The notes beneath the pieces are model-generated. The model had not been told where the DNA came from, ran no database searches, and saw only the letters and a list, made by a program, of their open reading frames with translations. From the NCBI GenBank assembly GCA_050084515.1, contig CM114271.1, positions 29,140,001 to 29,204,000 on the forward strand: a stretch of DNA of 64,000 bases. Reading direction: 5' to 3'. Each line of letters starts with the position of its first letter. Position 1 is the first letter of the stretch. Positions 10,803 through 20,250 of this stretch are shown one piece after another. This DNA is from Blasia pusilla. Its lineage: Eukaryota; Marchantiophyta; Marchantiopsida; Blasiales. The position numbers and the translations under genes are program-made.

Positions 10803-11411
10803 CTATGAATCTGACGTGGATGGCCCGAGCATCCGCTCCAAGGGCAGGTCCATCACCTCCTCTCCAATCACCTCTGAATGTGATGCAAGAACTCCAACTC
10901 CACGCTCATATAGCGTAGCGGCCAGCCAAAAAGCCTGGGCGGGCGTACCCCCCAACGTCATAACATCGGAAGCAGAAAATAAAGGAGCGCGGTACACAAT
11001 GGTGGCCGCCCCCAACAACGTGCTCGACACATGCCCCTCCTGAGCATCAACAATAGGAGTCGTCGCACTCGCTTCTCCCATCGCCCTCCATGCCTGCACA
11101 CCAACAACATCACCAACTCTCCAAGAAATTTGATCAGGACCCATCGATACGGTCTTTATCGCCTCGGACAACGTGAAGGACTGAGGAAGCCTAGTCTGTT
11201 TCCTGGCTTCCACTCGCTGTGGATCCAACTCTGCGGCTACTCCACGCGTCGCAACTGCGGGTGCCTCTATTTGGGCAACCCCGCACATCCAACCAGGATC
11301 CTCCATATCTCTGGCTGCTCCATATGATGTCGATGTCACGGATCCGACATCGGGTAATCTCAATGACATAGCGGCAATCTGGTCCAGTAGCTGATGTATC
11401 TGAGCAGCCAT
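10803..11411 (-). pseudogene. Polyprotein segment between gag and protease (element A)
   Basis: About 200 residues stay open in the frame shared with the gag C-terminal part and protease. I recognise no named domain. Its C-terminal third is conserved in element B at about 42650-42850: A has LFSASDVMTLGGTPAQ and B has WFSASNVTTLGGMSAE, followed by LAATL in both and DLPL later. Conservation at protein level despite heavy nucleotide decay suggests the segment was under selection as part of the polyprotein. TAG at 10803-10805 closes it; the frame continues directly into the protease. Confidence 0.6.
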
Positions 11412-12840
11412 CCTAGCCTTACGCCCGGCATCTCCCTCGACGCGTCTAGGTTGCGGGACTCTACCTCCTCCACGGGCAGCTCCACCACCCTATCGGGCAA
11501 CTCCAGCTCCTCGTCCCCCAACAAGACCACCTGGTGCACGATCTCTAGGCCCACCCGGACCGGCTGCTCGCTCTGGTGCCCTCTTTGGCCCTTGGTCCGG
11601 ACGTAGCTCAGGATGTAAAATCAAACACCTAGCACGTGTATGACCATACCTCTGACAATAGTCATAGTGATAACCTACTGGTGCAGCACCATCTCCTCCT
11701 CCATGCTGAGCCACACGTCCATTACCTTGACGAATGCAATTGCGCTGATGATGGGCTCCACCATATGACCAACAAGTAATAGTAGGCGATTGCTGTTGAA
11801 CCGCATATGAAGGTGTAGGTCTCTGTGGCACAGCCTCTCGATATCCTCCTTGAGCTCGTGGGACCACAGTCGACCTATCTTGGAGTTCATGTTGCTGCAT
11901 AGGTACTGTAGGCAATCGTGAATGCTCTCGCCCAGAACCCATGGTGGCTACGCTCTCCTCCGCCATGTTGCGCTCAATGTTCTCTACAATCCTAAAAACA
12001 TCTCTCAACGTAAGGGAGGTATTCATAAGAAGCATCCCCTCCCGCACCGATGTCCCAAGGTCCGGTCCAGCATCGCGTACCATGACTGGATAGCCTGAGC
12101 CTCTGTCACCCCCTGAGTGACGTTGATCAATCGGCGCAAGCGAGTGTAAGCCTCACACAAACTATCACCCGGGCGCCTCTGGAAGTCGTGGATGCTCCGC
12201 AACTTCTCCGTTCGTACCCCCTAGTAGCTCGCCCTCAACTCAACCACGGGGTTGAACCTCAGACAAACCCGACTAGACGATGCAATTGCTCCAGTGCGAG
12301 TGACCCCTCCTAAAACATCACTAGTGGAAGAGGAAGAAGCCTCTCCAAACTCCTCCTCATCTGGGAATGGCTCGGTCCATGACACATAGTGTGGGTCATA
12401 GTAGAGCCTCCACGCCTCGATCTCACGTGCATATCTCTGAGAGAACTTATGGTAATCGTCCATGGGCGCCCCCTCTAAATGCTGGAACATACCGTTCCAT
12501 GCTGTAAACGGGTTGAACTCTCTAGAGTTCTTGGCCCGTTGGGAGTCGCACCACCTCCTAAACTCTACTATGAAATCGTGCAACTCAATCGTGCCTACTT
12601 CACTTGAAAACCTACACGGTCCTCTACCCCGGTCGTCCATCTTGTACGCCCAACTGGTAGGACCACTCATAATGTGTGGCGATGTGCTCACAAACTCCTC
12701 TACATGCTCCCCCTCGTCTGAAGGAGATCGAGGTGGTCTCTCACGTGGAGACCCTCGAAACCTCGCACCACTCCGAGTAAACCCTCCAGAACTACTCTTA
12801 AGTCCACTACCTAACCTCTCAAAATCCTGAAAGGATGCCG
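11412..12840 (-). pseudogene. Gag with two mutated zinc knuckles (element A)
   Basis: The capsid-like part at 12221-12840 contains LEGAPMDDYHKFSQRY and WRLYYDPHYV, and matches element B at 41,2xx-41,4xx (PMDDYHQFPHG). A one-base deletion near 12064 relative to B shifts the frame; the second half runs 11490-12083. It holds two zinc knuckles, each with a Cys changed to Tyr: CWSYGGAHHQRNC (second Cys lost) and YDYCQRYGHTRARC (first Cys lost; B retains Cys at that place). Both Tyr codons are TAT, consistent with G>A change of TGT. The initiator equivalent to the ATG in B at 40847 is ATC in A (12842-12844), so no start codon remains there. Gag packages element RNA in cytoplasmic particles. Confidence 0.85.
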
Positions 12841-14445
12841 TGATGGCCCTCGTGCCCTCTCACACGATCACTCTCAACCTTGTGAGTAATCCCTCAATCA
12901 CTCATCCCAAACATTCGGCACTCAATCTACACTCTCCCTCCCCGAGACGTGTAACATGCGGCAATAAGCGGCGTTGTGCGGCAAATCAACCAGACTATCA
13001 TCTCATCGACAACCTACCCTCAACTCCGGACATCCCACACAGGTCTATGTCCCCTAAACCACATACATAAATGATGCTCTCAGCATCCACACAACCCAAT
13101 ATCCCCAAATAAACTACCAAAATCCCAGAATCCCTCATACGTGCTGGATAAAGGACCAGAATGGGTAACCTGAACACATGTCGATCTCGCTCCCCAGCAA
13201 CTGCAAATCTCAACCCCAACTCGGTCGTGGAGACAACTCCTCCAATCAGCAAGTCATACTCCTCCCGTACTAACGCTGCTCAAAACTCCTCGATAGACAG
13301 TGCGGTTCCAACCAATCGGTGCGGCGTTGCAGGCGGCACGGAACGGCTACGAACGGCACAGCCCTCGATGGTGAAATGCGGCACTCGGCGGCATACCCTC
13401 CTCAATCAACAATAAACCCACACTCTGCTCCGCAATGACGGTGGGACTCCGCGATCGAGACGATGCGGTGCGGCCAAAATCGGCACGGCGCGGCAATCAA
13501 CGGCGCGTTGCGGCTACGGGCGTCACGGCACGGTACTCGATCGTCATCGAGCGGCTACCAATCACAACATAGCAATATGAAATCAAAACTCAAACACCAT
13601 AACCGGAGGTCATCTTCCATCATTGGTTGACAACGAAACTTCGATGACGGTGGCGGCCAAAACAAAGTAAGTGGTGGCGACGCAAATCAGAGAATCAACG
13701 AACGTCGTGGAAGACCCTACACTCCGTAATGGCGGCAATGGCAACCAAAGGGTGGACAATGGCCAAATGCGGCTCTAAGCAACAGCAACGGCCGACGATG
13801 GCCGGTGGCCGGTGGACCGTTGACGGTGATGGTTGACCGTTGATGGTGACGATGGACCGTTGATAGTGATGGTTGACCATTGACGGTGACGGTGACTATG
13901 ACGGCGACGGCCGCCGCCGGCATGGCGGCTAGTTTAGGGTTTGAACAATTTAACCCTAAAAATTGCCTAGCAATGGAAATTTTTCAAGATTGACCATAAC
14001 TTCTTACTCGCAATCCAAATTGTGCATTGTTTAATGCACAACATGCACAACTTGATGATCTACGATGGCATCAAAAAATATTTGGAATTTAACATTCTAG
14101 TAAAAACTTATAGGGATTGTTGTAAAGCCCAATGTCTCTTTCTCCTACACAAAATTTGGCAACGCTTCCGCGCTGATTTCTCCCAACCAAAATGTAAAAC
14201 CTATAAAAATACAAATCAGCAAGCTATATGGTACTCCCGAGAGCACCAGCATGGGGAAACCCTCCCCCATAATCAATCCCTATCAGAAATTAGGCAGCGC
14301 TTCCGCGTGCCATTCTTCCACAAAAAAAATTGGCAAATGCAAAGAACAATCAAAGCAGCCCTTGCTCCGGTGAGCACTCCCATGAGCCGCTTGGACTCAT
14401 TCATCTCCTCCATTCTCCACTTGGACTCATCCCAGCGATCGAAAC
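12841..14445 (-). other. 5' leader of element A
   Basis: This non-coding stretch upstream of gag is very rich in CG dinucleotides around 13300-13930. It aligns by eye with plus-strand DNA at about 39,290-40,846 upstream of the element B gag. One example: A minus strand has GCTGGTGCTCTCGGGAG at about 14240, and B has ACTGGTGCTCTCAGGAG at about 39478. The part 13691-13930 has no clear match in B. Homology to B stops at about 14445, where B continues into its LTR but A does not. Confidence 0.6.
13811..13890. repeat. Four 20-bp tandem units with TTGAC cores in the leader
   Basis: Four consecutive 20-base units follow the pattern GGTTGACCGTTGAYGGTGAY and differ at a few positions. Each unit contains one TTGAC-type core, giving two TTGACC and further TTGACG or near matches. 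TTGAC is the core of the W-box bound by plant WRKY factors, so this may be an element promoter or leader enhancer; alternatively it is a simple minisatellite. Confidence 0.7.
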
Positions 14446-15652
14446 CAACGTAGCATAAAACTCATTGTGCAAAGCAAAGAGGGGAAAATTAACATTTCCT
14501 AGAGTTTAAAATATTTAATTACAGTGGTGAATTTATATTATTATTGGAATATATTATTGGAGAGTGTCTCATTTTGAGATCTTCTCCTTTTTTACTAGTG
14601 TCTTTTTTTTATCCGATAGTATTGTTCATTGTCTAAGCCGATGAGATGACTCGAATGGGAATTTAAAGTTATTAAAAAAAATGAATGGAAAGGAAGAAGT
14701 TATTTGTGGGATGGAAGATTTGTAAACAAAGAAGAAAAGAGGTTTTACTTATGAACTTCGCGGATATGCATGCTATACCAAATGTGCACACCCGCGCATA
14801 TTTGTCGATATTGATACACCTAAAAATCTATACTATAATGCGAGGAGGGGGGGGTTACCTCTTATGGTTTTTTTTTTTTCCCAAAGAAGTGAAGCCTTCC
14901 ATAAGCAATCATCTTGAAATGGCCGCTTTGAAGAAAAAGTTAAAACAAATAAAAAAAATCGAATCGATGGGAAAGTTTGGAGGGCTTCCATTTGAACGGC
15001 TTATATTTGAATGAGCCATGATTTTTTTTCTTTACTTGGGACACTTGTCAGTTCGGAAGTAAAAGAGGAAACTTTTTGATGTAACCAACCAAATTAAGAC
15101 ACCTATGAACTTCCTAGCTCTAGCTCATTGCACATAAATCATCCGCGTCTCTTAGTTGGAGTAGACTCAACGTAGGTGTCAAGGAACTGAAGAAGGAGCT
15201 GGCGAAGAAGGTGGCGGCAAAGTGGAGGCAGCATCAAGGTGTTATCAAAAATTTGGAGAAAGCTTATCGACCGAAGAGGGTAAATCTCTGTTTCCAAGTA
15301 GGAATTGGTTTGGATTGTTTTACTTCCGCGTGGGTTCCTCCATGTGAAAGAGGAGAAGCGCTCTCTCGCTCACAAAATCTTCGAACAAGCTGGCTGCAAC
15401 CAAATTCCAAGAATTCGTGACTTTTTAGTGTAGGAATTACATTGGTTCAGATCAGACTTCGTAAGTTTGCGATTTCCCATTCTGATTTGCTTCAGAGGAG
15501 TGAAGAACTAGCCGCACTACATCTTTGTGTCAACGAATCACAGGGCGTCCCTGATTCACTTTATTCGCGCTGGCGTATCACAATCACGGGGAGTCTATGA
15601 TCGACTTTGTGTAGGCAGGCCTCGATGTATATCACGTAACCTCGATTCCTTA
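14446..15652. other. AT-rich spacer; possible exon fragment at 15179-15277
   Basis: No gene recognised. A plus-strand segment at about 15179-15277 encodes a Lys/Glu-rich stretch (ELKKELAKKVAAKWRQHQ) and ends at CGAAGAGG followed by GTAAAT, which resembles an exon with a splice donor. No partner exon was found. The rest is AT-rich with homopolymer runs. Confidence 0.35.
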
Positions 15653-15687
15653 AGTTCCACACGATGAGAAACTCATCATGTGGAACT
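15653..15687. repeat. Short hairpin
   Basis: Arms of 16 bases at 15653-15668 and 15672-15687 pair at 15 positions around a three-base AAA loop. No run of T follows, so it is not a terminator-like structure. It may be the end of a small transposable element or chance. Confidence 0.7.
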
Positions 15688-15810
15688 AAAGGACTTGCTT
15701 CCTACTTCCGTCCTCTTACCGCTCAAAATTTTTTGAATACGGGACTGTTATCTGCAGAGGTGGGGAACCAGTTCGACCAAGAATTCTATGAAAAGTCTCG
15801 AAAGGCCAGT

Positions 15811-15910
15811 TCGACCAAGAATTCTTTGAATTTCATCCACATTGTTCCAGTTAGACTCTATCGACCAAGAATTCTTTGAATTTCATTCATATTTTTCCAG
15901 TTAGACTCTA
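15811..15910. repeat. Two 50-bp tandem units plus partial third
   Basis: Units at 15811-15860 and 15861-15910 both begin TCGACCAAGAATTCTTTGAA and end AGTTAGACTCTA, and are nearly identical. A shortened related unit precedes at 15773-15810 and the next begins at 15911 (TCGACAACAA). The near identity indicates recent duplication. Confidence 0.85.
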
Positions 15911-16287
15911 TCGACAACAAACGAGTTGCCCGTGAAGAAATGTCCCTCACAGCGACCAATGACAAATTAGCTGTTTCGCTCTCACTCACTCAAGAGCCTG
16001 AAGGGAATTCCCTTGCCCTCCGACTCTCCCTCGCTTGCCCTCTGACTCTCCCTCCTTTGGATGGCATCTATTTCTCTCCCATCTTCTCTCCTTTTTGATG
16101 GCGTCTTTCTCTATCCTATCTCTCTCTTCGTCTTCGGACGGCATTTTTCTTTTTCTGCACAGGCTCCTCCGCCAGCTTTGATCTTCTCTTGTGGCTAGCT
16201 GCAGCGGACGTCTGACCCATGTATCTCTACCACATGCCCATGTTCTTGGTGACTACATGTAGGGTCTTAATTTATCTTACGTTGCTT

Positions 16288-16580
16288 AGGCGTTTTCGTC
16301 CGTCCCCTGAGTGGATGCGTTGGAGCTCCTTAGGCATTTTCATCCGTCCTCTGAGTTGGAGCTCAGCTTCTCTCAGCTGTTGGATTCTTATTTGCTTCTC
16401 TCTATGCAAACGAAATAGAAGAACAGTACTGTTCCTTCGTCATTTTTGTCTGTTATGTGAGTTGGATCTCCGCTTCTCTCAACTGCTCGAACGAAATAGA
16501 GGCATTTTCGTCTGTCCTATGAGTGGGGATGCTGTGAGCTGGATCTCCGCTTCTCTCAGGTGCTCGAATGAAATAGAGGG
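16288..16580. repeat. Four degenerate copies of a cassette of about 60 bp
   Basis: Copies begin near 16288, 16334, 16438 and 16502. They share the order TTTTCGTCCGTCC-like, TGAGTTGGA, CTCCGCTTCTCTCA and, in the last two, GCTCGAA followed by GAAATAGAGG. The repeats are imperfect and spacing varies. Several overlapping short frames on both strands are by-products of this repetition, not genes. Confidence 0.7.
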
Positions 16581-16758
16581 ATCCAACTCGCAGTTGAATG
16601 GATATATTCTCATAGACAGCATAGCACACAAGGTGGATGGGGCTTTCCGTCTTTCCTTCGCCAACACGAGACGAATCGTATTCCATCATTCATCCATCGA
16701 AACGGTTGCTTTGATGAAGGACAGATACCCATGTAGTGTATTTGGGCACGCTCTTTGA

Positions 16759-17503
16759 AGACCTGGAAATATTACAAAGCATGTCAAGATTGCAGAAAAC
16801 ATCACGTTTCCGAATTCCTCACTGATAGGAACAGGTCGACCAGAGAAATCTCATAATTTGAGGGACGAAAATCGGCCTCACTTAACCGGCACAAGATCAC
16901 CGCTCGTTTGTTCTACTTGAATTATATCAGTGATGGGATCATCTTCTTGACATGAAGTGATCCGCAGCCCTATGTGGTGGTAAGCAGAAAGCTTACCACG
17001 GCACATTGCATCCCGCGCTTAGGGGCTGCCCGTGCCTTCCTCAAAGCTCCGCTCTCTTCAATGATGCTGCTTCATCCCACTTCTCCTCCACCTCTTCCTC
17101 TCGCAACTTTTGTCATTTTGCTCCTGGCTGGTTACTCTCCCATCAGCTTCATAGCACAGCAGCTTCCTCGGAGAGCCGCTCCCACAAAGAGCAATGAGCC
17201 AAGTCAAGAGGAAAAGCTAATTGTGTTAGCAGCGGGTTTCGATCCCCGCCCACTTGATCCGAAGCCAACGACCCGGCCCTACTGATGTAGGCCTCCTAGA
17301 TGTTGGGAACAGGGGGCTTCCCGATTTTATTTATGAAAATATTTTTTTCCGTGCCCAGATCTTGTTCTCTTCCAAATATCATAGCCTTTTTTTAAGGTGA
17401 GCTTTATGAAATTATACAAATAGTTACGTTTTTCTTACTTGAAATATCTAATTTATATTGATAATTTAATCTGCTCAGTGTCGAATTGAGCCTAACTTAT
17501 GCC
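16759..17503. other. Spacer before Helitron region
   Basis: No gene recognised. A sequence at about 17230-17247 resembles the T arm of a tRNA but lacks the rest of the molecule. The 5' end of the Helitron may lie in or before this stretch, but no convincing TC-starting terminus was found. Confidence 0.4.
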
Positions 17504-17929
17504 ATGTCAATTCTCTCATTGAGCTACAAGAGGCCGTTAATTGTGAAAGAAATTGTAATAATTACGAGTCCTGAATATGTGGTAGAGAGAGATGAGCATA
17601 GATTTTCATTATCTCACTCACAACAAAAACGAAATTTTTTTGATGTGGACTCTAAATTTTCTTCTGCTATTTCAAATGGTTTCAATGAGACTGAGGAGGT
17701 TAGAGAAGTCTCAATAGGCCAAGAAATTTTGATTACTCTCAATAGTAATAAGAGTTACTCTATAGATAGTTGCCCTCTTGAAGATCTTGACGATGGGGAA
17801 TATTCTTCTACTTCCCTCTATGATTCAGAGGGATGGTATGTTGGTGATGAGTTTGACCTGGAATATAGGCGTATGGATTATGCAGATTTAGACATTAGTG
17901 ATGATAGTCGAGATATTGGAGATAAGTAG
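17504..17929 (+). CDS. Unrecognised acidic ORF (141 codons), probable Helitron-associated exon
   Basis: The first ATG of the frame is at 17504 and the stop TAG at 17927-17929. The predicted product is acidic, especially its C-terminal third (DLEYRRMDYADLDISDD). An N-terminal segment (IVIITSPEYVVERD) resembles part of the next ORF at 18208 (EVIQISSPKYVPSPI), which suggests the two are duplicated exons of one acidic leader region. No catalytic domain is seen. It could belong to the Helitron transcript, be host sequence captured by it, or be a separate remnant. Confidence 0.35.
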   Translation: MSILSLSYKRPLIVKEIVIITSPEYVVERDEHRFSLSHSQQKRNFFDVDSKFSSAISNGFNETEEVREVSIGQEILITLNSNKSYSIDSCPLEDLDDGEYSSTSLYDSEGWYVGDEFDLEYRRMDYADLDISDDSRDIGDK

Positions 17930-18207
17930 CCAAAAGAGTACTATATATTGTTTATATTCAATTAATCATCAAAAAACCATCTTCGTTTTGTTTTCAGATA
18001 TGTCTGTTTGAGATTGTTGAGTTGAGCAAACGATCAAGTTTCATTTCTTTGGGAGTGGAGTGACTCAAAAAAGTAAGTCTTCTCTGCTTGTGTACTAATA
18101 TTCATTTGTGGAGATTTAGTATCCTTTTCTATTGAGTATTTATTTTATTATTTCAAAATATTTATTTTATTAAAATAATTGTATGGATAATGCAGGATAC
18201 TTTATAA

Positions 18208-18783
18208 ATGAGTGTTGAAGATTTACGCTTTAGCGATGGTGAGTTCTACGTTCCTCTTGATGAACAAGAAAGGGATTATACACCTATAGATGTCGACATA
18301 GTAGAGGTAATACAAATATCAAGTCCGAAGTATGTTCCATCACCGATCATTGAAAATAGGAATAATGCTTCAAGTCCTGGCTATGTTCCATCGCCGATTT
18401 TTTAAAACAGGGATAAGGCTTCAAGTCCTAGCTATGTACCATTTCCGATTTTTGAAAATGGGATTAATGCTCCTAATGTTAGTATGAGCCCTTTGAGAAA
18501 TGATCAGAGTTGTAGTTATGATGAGAGTACATCTAGGATTTTAACCACGCTTGTGGTGAATCATCATTGTATTTCACAAGGAGTAGTTGGAGGTCAGGAG
18601 GGAGAAGAAGATATAAATTCCACACATGATTGCATCCCTTCCTCGGACCCTATAGCATCTAGCCATTCATTTGTGCGTGATTGTTGCGGGTCGGGGTCAT
18701 GGGAAATTAGTGATTGTCATACAATTTGCTCGGAGGACTCAAGTGAGACGAGTACGGCTGAGTCTCATTGCCCGTTAGAATGA
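18208..18783 (+). pseudogene. Acidic repeat-containing ORF with in-frame stop
   Basis: ATG at 18208; the frame runs to TGA at 18781-18783 but is cut by TAA at 18403-18405. The stop lies in the second of three 17-residue repeats of the form SSPxYVPSPIxENxxxA. At the same position repeat 3 has GAA, so a GAA to TAA change is likely. The product is rich in Ser, Asp and Glu and has no domain I know. Position upstream of the Helitron exons suggests it was part of the element. Confidence 0.4.
18319..18471 (+). repeat. Three 51-bp coding repeats
   Basis: Units start at 18319, 18370 and 18421, each beginning TCAAGTCC, with an exact 51-base period (17 codons). Repeated peptide pattern SSPxYVPSPI. The period keeps the reading frame. 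Confidence 0.85.
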
Positions 18784-18967
18784 TTTTCCCATTTCAGATT
18801 TTTATAAAAACTTAAGTTATGTGTTGCTCTATTTTTTATATAGAATATAATATTCACGTACCAAGACTTGAGTTTAAGCTTTTTTGCAAATTTTTTTCTT
18901 TTTTTTCTAATATTTTTTGATATATTGTCAATACATATTTTTCTTGGATGGTTGATTTTGTCACAAG

Positions 18968-20250
18968 ATGGATGAATCTCAAGAGGAACCATCGAGGCGG
19001 AATGAAAAAAGGCCATTCGCAGACATCACCAATGTAGTCTTTTTACCTAATGTGGAGCATGATCACCACATTTCATGTAGTCCACCATCTCCTATGCGGA
19101 TTTCGGAGGAAACAGAGAAGCTTGCATATAAAAAGGCTAGAAGGGTTGCATCTCAAAGAAACAGAAGGGCGCTTCAAGATATACGATTTGTAACTCATTC
19201 AACGACTTTGTCATCTCCACTGTAAGGATGCTTTGCATTATGATTATATAATGATATCGTAACCATATGTGCACACTCTAGATTTGTTGTGTGACTTTAA
19301 TATCTTTCATGTTTGTGCTATAGACTTCCAAATCCATCGAACCCGCAACGGTTACGTGATATACATCAAATTGTGAGAGCTCAAGGACAAAAGCAAAGAC
19401 ATGCCAAATTAGTTCAATTGAGATCTATTGAAGCTATTGTGAATGTTCCTTTGATGGAAGAATTACAACCACCCATTATCGATGACTCATCTGGCACAAA
19501 TAGTATAAGGTATTTATTTATGTATAACATTTCTACCTTTTCTTAAAAATATATTTAGAATTTTATTTCCTATTTTGACTTTTCTTATTCTTTGTCCAGG
19601 TTGGTAGCAACACCTACCAATGGCAATCTTCATGCTTCCATAGACACTACATCATCTCCCATGTATGTTTCTTCCACTTATTAATTTCTTATTTTTGATT
19701 GGTCTTTTTTGAAGTTGAATTTTTTAATAGAATTATTATGATTTGATTTTTATAAATATTTTTTTTCTCAGTCTTCCACTTCCGTCCAACCCTCGAGGAT
19801 TACATGCTATGCTTCAAGTTGCACGAGCACAAGGCCAGAGAAGGAGGAACAATCTTCTTCCTACAGAAGAAGTCGAGGCCATGACTACTAATGACTTTCA
19901 TGCTCAAGCTAATATGAGGTATGCTTAAATTTATAAGGTGGTCTTAAATTTTTATGAATGATTTCTAATAACAACATTTTTTGCAGGCCAATAATGGTAC
20001 ATCATGAAGTTGAAGCTATTCCAAACTCTAGGACTGTGGTCGTACCATCTCCAATGTATATTTCTAAATTGTATATTCAAATTATAATATAGATATGTTT
20101 GTATGTATATTTATTTTTATTATAATCATATGTATTAATTTCTTAACCTCTACTTGCAGTCTTCCAATTCCTACCAATCCTCTACGATTATGTCACATGC
20201 GTCAAGTAGCTTGAGCTGAGGGCCAAAGAAGAAGACGTGCTCATTTAGAT
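18968..20250 (+). pseudogene. N-terminal exons of the Helitron gene built from repeated two-exon modules
   Basis: ATG at 18968 opens an exon ending at 19221 that encodes a basic segment (ARRVASQRNRRALQDI). Three modules follow. Each starts with an exon encoding LP-x-P-x-NP then Q-x-x-RAQGQ and basic residues (exons from 19324, 19772 and 20160). The first two are followed by a short exon ending in SPM (19600-19662 and 19987-20055). Every LP-type exon is entered in phase 2 (CT|A or AT|T) and every short exon is joined as AG|G. In the third module the Arg of RAQGQ is a TGA (20212-20214), consistent with CGA>TGA. The Arg-rich QGQRRR tracts may bind nucleic acid; this is inference. Confidence 0.7.

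Larger units (their letters stand above)
4634..14445 (-). mobile_element. Ty3/gypsy LTR retrotransposon with DNA methyltransferase and PHD finger (element A)
   Basis: The element reads on the minus strand from about 14445 down to 4634. Its order is leader, gag, retropepsin, C5-cytosine methyltransferase, reverse transcriptase, RNase H, DDE integrase, PHD finger, polypurine tract and 3' LTR. RT before integrase places it in Ty3/gypsy. Domain frames change only at a few points: about 12064, between the methyltransferase motifs near 9690, between methyltransferase and RT near 8700-8800, and near 6960-7230. The original element was therefore probably one long polyprotein. Many in-frame stops make it non-functional. 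The 5' LTR is not recognisable beyond about 14445. That boundary was set by comparison with element B at 38.7-42.9 kb, which continues from a homologous leader into an LTR there, so A is probably 5' truncated. Confidence 0.9.

Noticed and set aside
17217-17262. tRNA T-arm-like sequence (GCGGGTTTCGATCCCCGC)
   Set aside because: It has one base too many in the loop, and no A box, D arm or anticodon arm can be built upstream.
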